The notes beneath the pieces were generated by a model. It was not told the origin of the DNA. It ran no database searches and saw only the letters and a program-made list of their open reading frames with translations. From Myxococcota bacterium (GTDB lineage: Bacteria; Myxococcota; Polyangia; GCA-2747355; JAKLHH01), in assembly GCA_022710245.1 (NCBI GenBank), contig JAKLHH010000327.1, forward strand, positions 1-7,798: a stretch of DNA of 7,798 bases, given 5' to 3'. The translations under genes and the position numbers were made by a program. This document shows positions 5,442-7,798 of this stretch, piece after piece; position 1 is the first letter of the stretch, and each line of letters opens with the position of its first letter.

Positions 5442-6424
5442 CAGAACCTCCCTCCAGCGACGAGCAGCCCGCGGCCCGCGCTGACGTCGAGGCCCAGGCG
5501 CAGCCTGGCGCGCTCGTCGGCGCGGTCGCTGCGCGCCTGCAGGATGAAGAGCAGCGCCGAGGTGGCGAGGAGCGCGCCGCCCGCGCCATAGCAGATGTTG
5601 GCGACCAGCGCGTTCTTCTGCGCCTTGTCCCGCAGCACGAAGGCGTCGTGCTGCGAGGTGGTGTCGTAGGCGTCGTTGACGGCGCCGCGTGAGACCAGCC
5701 CGAAGGTGACAGCGACCCCCATCGCCGCCACGCCGGCGCTGCCCACCAGGAAGGCATGCCAGTAGCGCCGACCGAAGGAGCGCCGCGGCGGGGGCGGAGC
5801 GGGCGCCGCGACGACGGGCGCGCCGCGGCTCGGCCCCGAGGCGGCCGGCTTCTTCTTCCCGGCGAGGGGATCCTCGGTGTCACGCTGCTCGAGGATGGCA
5901 GCGGCGGCCTCGGCCTCGCTCTTGGTGACGGCGCCGTCGTCGGCGCCACCCTTGCCCTTGCCCTTGCCCTTGCCTGTGCCGGCCTTGCCGATCAGGCGCT
6001 GGGCGAGCTGGAGCGCCGGCGGGTGCGCCTTCGGTGAGTCCATGTCGAAGGCCTCCGCCGCCGCCACCTCGCCGCTCCCTGCGGAGATGACGCGGAGGTC
6101 GACGTGCAGGCCCCCGCCCTGCGCCTCCACGTGCCCCGTGAGGAGGAGGCTGACCCCGAGCTTGCCGCCCACCGCGCGCGCGCACGAGGCCTGCTGCAGG
6201 CAGAGGCGCAGCTTGGCCGCGTGCCCGGCGTCGACGAGCTTGAGCTGGACGCGGTGGCTCTTGCGAAGCCCGGTGGCGATCGCCTTGACCACGCTGGCGG
6301 CGACCTGGGCCGCGCCCTTCCCGCTGGAGGAGAGGGGGACCAGCGCGACCCGCTGCGGGCCGGCCTCCGCGAGCGCGGGCAGCAAGGCCAGGCAGAGAGG
6401 CAGCCAGCGTGCGATCGATCTCAT
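5441..6424 (-). CDS. Secreted/inner-membrane protein: N-terminal TolB/FlgO-like domain plus two C-terminal helices
   Basis: This 327-residue protein has a signal peptide (cleavage probably after AEA, residue 21). Residues 24-140 look like the small alpha/beta domain seen in TolB N-terminal or FlgO-like proteins: VALVPLSSSGKGAAQVAASVV, an RVQLKLVDA strand, LLLTGHVEAQGGGLHVDLRVI, then SAGSGEVAAAEAF. A KGKGKGKG tract (151-158), a charged stretch and a Pro/Ala linker (about 192-213) follow. Two hydrophobic helices (about 223-244 and 272-296) flank a short polar loop (SRGAVNDAYDTTSQHDAFVL). This architecture recurs in PEGA/TPR-type envelope proteins of myxobacteria; that comparison is from memory of the family. 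Cys75 and Cys81 could form a disulfide. The start at 6424 has GGAGGG 3 nt upstream. It is the first gene of a unit with the Cys-rich lipoprotein. The specific function is unknown. Confidence 0.8.
   Translation of the reverse strand: MRSIARWLPLCLALLPALAEAGPQRVALVPLSSSGKGAAQVAASVVKAIATGLRKSHRVQLKLVDAGHAAKLRLCLQQASCARAVGGKLGVSLLLTGHVEAQGGGLHVDLRVISAGSGEVAAAEAFDMDSPKAHPPALQLAQRLIGKAGTGKGKGKGKGGADDGAVTKSEAEAAAAILEQRDTEDPLAGKKKPAASGPSRGAPVVAAPAPPPPRRSFGRRYWHAFLVGSAGVAAMGVAVTFGLVSRGAVNDAYDTTSQHDAFVLRDKAQKNALVANICYGAGGALLATSALLFILQARSDRADERARLRLGLDVSAGRGLLVAGGRF
5949..5972 (-). repeat. CCCTTG hexamer tandem repeat (4 copies)
   Basis: Four perfect copies encode the alternating Lys-Gly tract of the two-helix protein. 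As with the Pro-Gly tract in the pseudokinase gene, a 6-base unit keeps the frame when copy number changes. Confidence 0.9.
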
Positions 6425-6455
6425 GCACCCTCCTCGGGAGAGCCACGGCGGCGCA

Positions 6456-6479
6456 GGTCCGTCGTGGGGACGACGGTCC
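6456..6479 (-). other. Stem-loop in the leader of the two-helix protein gene
   Basis: CCGTCGT (6459-6465) and ACGACGG (6470-6476) are perfect inverted repeats around GGGG. The stem extends by two more G-C pairs beyond a T/T mismatch (6456-6457 with 6478-6479). It lies about 30 nt upstream of the start codon, inside the predicted 5' leader, so it could affect translation or RNA stability, or serve as an operator in DNA. Confidence 0.6.
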
Positions 6480-6523
6480 CGCGAGGCCGCGGTCAGTAAC
6501 GTTTGCAAGTCACGATCCACCCC

Positions 6524-6552
6524 AGTGTACCCTCCGGAACGGCGAAGTTGAA
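6524..6552 (-). promoter_or_regulatory. Candidate promoter of the two-helix/Cys-rich lipoprotein unit
   Basis: On the minus strand TACACT (6529-6524, 4 of 6 matches) lies 17 bp after TTCAAC (6552-6547, 3 of 6). Transcription would start near 6517, giving a leader of about 93 nt that contains the stem-loop. The -10 is identical to that of the divergent WHy lipoprotein promoter. Confidence 0.35.
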
Positions 6553-6559
6553 TTGTCAC

Positions 6560-6728
6560 GAGATGGAGGGAGCGCGAGGCGCCGGGGGGGCAGGGCCATC
6601 GCCACGAGGTGGGGACCCGCGCACTGGGAGCCGGGTGCCCAGCTGTGGGCATGCTCCCCCACCGGCGCGCGCGTCTCATCCCGGAGCGTCCCGCAGCGAC
6701 GCGAGGACGGCGGCGGCGGCGCGCCGCC
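6560..6728. other. Spacer in the divergent promoter region, nothing recognised
   Basis: The whole gap between the divergent genes (6425-6763) is 339 bp. Its outer parts hold the leader stem-loop and two promoter candidates. This middle part is GC-rich. A plus-strand frame is open through it in frame with the lipoprotein gene, but it encodes Arg/Ala/Gly/Pro-rich sequence with no domain and would place a long extension before a proper signal peptide. I see no gene, RNA or repeat here. Confidence 0.55.
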
Positions 6729-6757
6729 TTGGCACGGGTAGGCGGACGGCTTACACT
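6729..6757 (+). promoter_or_regulatory. Sigma70-type promoter of the WHy lipoprotein gene, predicting a leaderless mRNA
   Basis: TTGGCA (6729-6734, 5 of 6 matches) and TACACT (6752-6757, 4 of 6) are separated by exactly 17 bp. The start of transcription expected 6-7 nt after the -10 falls at 6763-6764, the first base of the proposed GTG start codon. No ribosome binding site precedes that GTG, which agrees with a leaderless transcript. Confidence 0.65.
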
Positions 6758-6763
6758 CGACGC

Positions 6764-7663
6764 GTGCTCCGTCGACGATGCCTCCGGCTGGCAGCCCCGC
6801 GGCCGCGCGCTCTCCTCGCGCTGCTCAGCGTGCCGTGGCTCCTCGCCGGCTGCGCCGAGCGGTTCCTCGACTTCCAGGTGCGCCGCCTGACCGCGCTCAA
6901 GGTGGTGCGCATCGACGGCGCGGGGTTCGACCTGCAGGTCCGCTGCGAGCTGGAGAACCCGAACCCGCTCGGGGCCGAGCTCGGCGCCATCTCGTTCGAG
7001 ACCTGGGCCGGCGACCATCGCCTCGGCCGCGGCACGCTCCCGGGGCCGATCCAGGTGGCCGCGCGCAGCCGCTTCACCCTCGAGGTGCCGGTGCGCGTGG
7101 CCTACGCCGAGCTGCCGGCCGATCTGCCCGCGCGGGTCGCCGGCGGCTCGCTCGCGCTGCAGACCGAGGCGAGCTTCAGCGCCCGCACGCCGGTCGGGAG
7201 CTACGCGATGCGGCTCCGCTCGTCGGGGCAGACGCAGGTCGCCGAGGCGCTGCAGGTAGCGGTGCAGGGGAGCTTCCGCGGCGAGGCGCTCCGCGTCGAG
7301 CGCATCTCCCTCGCTGGCCTCGAGCTGCGGCGGATCCGGCTCAAGGTGCGCCTGCGCGCGCGCAACCTCTTTGCCTTCCCGCTCCGCGTCCAGCGCGGCG
7401 AGGTGGACCTCGCCATCGGCGGGACGCCGTTCGGCAAGAGCAAGCTCGAGCAGCCGCTCGCGCTGCCGGCGCACGGCGAGGCGACCACGGAGGTGGCGAT
7501 CGCGGCCACCCACGGCACGGTCGGCACGGTGATCACGAGCATGCTCGGCCAGCAGCCGCGCTTCCGCGTGCGCGGCACCCTCTGGATCGACCCTGTCGGC
7601 GGCGTCTCGCAGATCCCCATCGACGTCGAGGCGGACCAGTCGATCTTCGGCTCGGGGGAGTAG
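6764..7663 (+). CDS. Lipoprotein with two WHy/LEA-2-like domains
   Basis: The 299-residue product has a lipoprotein signal (basic LRRRCLRLAAPRPR, hydrophobic core, lipobox LAGC with Cys30). Two related beta-rich domains follow. Residues about 45-145 match the WHy/LEA type 2 fold (late-embryogenesis-abundant group 14), with a typical NPN motif (ELENPNPLGAEL, Asn65-Asn67) and the strand pairs VVRIDGAGFDLQVRCEL and FTLEVPVRV. Residues about 176-290 repeat the pattern (LELRRIRLKVRLRARNLFAFPL in the NPN position, then a beta-sandwich with ATTEVAIAA). Bacterial members are envelope-associated and linked to desiccation or stress tolerance in plants, but their bacterial role is poorly defined. The GTG at 6764 is chosen because it directly precedes the signal peptide and coincides with the predicted transcript start. 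The frame is open further upstream but without coding character. The stop lies in a five-copy tandem repeat. Confidence 0.85.
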   Translation: MLRRRCLRLAAPRPRALLALLSVPWLLAGCAERFLDFQVRRLTALKVVRIDGAGFDLQVRCELENPNPLGAELGAISFETWAGDHRLGRGTLPGPIQVAARSRFTLEVPVRVAYAELPADLPARVAGGSLALQTEASFSARTPVGSYAMRLRSSGQTQVAEALQVAVQGSFRGEALRVERISLAGLELRRIRLKVRLRARNLFAFPLRVQRGEVDLAIGGTPFGKSKLEQPLALPAHGEATTEVAIAATHGTVGTVITSMLGQQPRFRVRGTLWIDPVGGVSQIPIDVEADQSIFGSGE

Positions 7664-7739
7664 CGTCGGCTCGGGAGTAGCCTCGGCTCGGGGGAGTAGC
7701 GTCGGCTCGGGGGAGTAGCGTCGGGTCGGGGGAGTGGCG
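7647..7739 (+). repeat. 19-bp tandem repeat (5 copies) beginning in the last codons of the WHy lipoprotein gene
   Basis: The unit TCGGCTCGGGGGAGTAGCG occurs at 7647-7665, 7683-7701 and 7702-7720. A 17-bp variant (two G deleted, last base C) is at 7666-7682, and a variant with TGG in place of TAG is at 7721-7739. The first copy encodes the final GSGE and the TAG. Later TAGs at 7678, 7697 and 7716 lie in frames +2, 0 and +1 relative to the gene, so all three frames are closed. Confidence 0.95.
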
Positions 7740-7741
7740 AG

Positions 7742-7798
7742 CTAGCAGAGGGCGGGGAGCACCGCGGCGACCAGCGCGGGGCCGGGGGGGCCCTCGCC
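7742..7798 (-). CDS. Possible 3' end of a convergent gene
   Basis: The minus strand is open from the right edge to a TAG at 7744-7742 and would encode a C-terminus ending in GPALVAAVLPALC. The composition is plausible, with a hydrophobic end, and the convergent layout would match the other gene pairs here. Only 18 codons are visible, and in DNA this GC-rich open frames are common, so the call is weak and no family can be named. Confidence 0.3.
   Translation of the reverse strand, partial: GEGPPGPALVAAVLPALC

Noticed and set aside
4591..5949. Long minus-strand open frame across three genes
   Set aside because: Arg/Pro/Ser-rich, in a different frame from two lipobox or signal-peptide genes with good ribosome binding sites; no domain seen.
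6424..7513. Upstream extension of the two-helix protein frame to 7513
   Set aside because: The extension is antisense to the WHy lipoprotein and has low-complexity sequence; the ATG at 6424 has a ribosome binding site and starts a signal peptide.
7647..7739. Possible CRISPR array
   Set aside because: The units are directly adjacent with no unique spacers, and there are no cas genes; it is a simple tandem repeat.

Overview
The window is very GC-rich, and its coding regions show strong third-position G/C bias. The mix of genes (TPR-rich Slt70-type transglycosylase, BY-kinase-like ATPase relative, two-helix signal-peptide protein with a Pro/Ala linker, tandem WHy/LEA-2 lipoprotein, small Cys-rich lipoprotein) suggests a member of the Myxococcota or another former 'Deltaproteobacteria' group. 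That placement is inference from family content and composition; no rRNA or tRNA gene is present to confirm it.

Layout. (1) 1-811: the 5' end of a minus-strand RND/ABC efflux membrane-fusion protein, divergent from a TetR-family regulator, with two dyad-symmetric candidate operators in the 84-bp gap. (2) 841-1094, minus: a decayed cupredoxin lipoprotein gene that keeps its ribosome binding site, lipobox and C-terminal Cys-His-Met copper ligands, but has lost the middle of the gene and the reading frame. (3) 1095-1407: a degenerate GC-rich repeat block, then a promoter with a perfect TATAAT, leading into (4) 1408-3732, a large soluble lytic murein transglycosylase. (5) 3761-6424, minus: three genes in series. 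The first is a signal-peptide protein with two C-terminal helices. Its stop overlaps the start of a Cys-rich lipoprotein gene. After an 85-bp gap with its own promoter candidate comes a BY-kinase-like protein whose Walker A, A' and B motifs are all substituted. (6) 6425-6763: a divergent promoter region. (7) 6764-7663, plus: a lipoprotein with two WHy/LEA-2-like domains, apparently made from a leaderless mRNA. (8) 7742-7798: possibly the 3' end of a convergent gene.

Most products act in the cell envelope: efflux adaptor, transglycosylase, lipoproteins, and a relative of exopolysaccharide co-polymerase kinases. The genes lie in several separate transcription units, so they need not form one pathway.

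The most unusual observations are two. First, the BY-kinase-like protein appears to be a pseudokinase. Second, three gene ends carry tandem duplications that include the stop codon: 21 bp x2 after the TetR gene, 14/15 bp x2 after the pseudokinase, and about 19 bp x5 after the WHy lipoprotein, the last giving stops in all three frames. I see no CRISPR array, insertion sequence, tRNA, rRNA or replication origin, and no convincing complete new multi-gene system.
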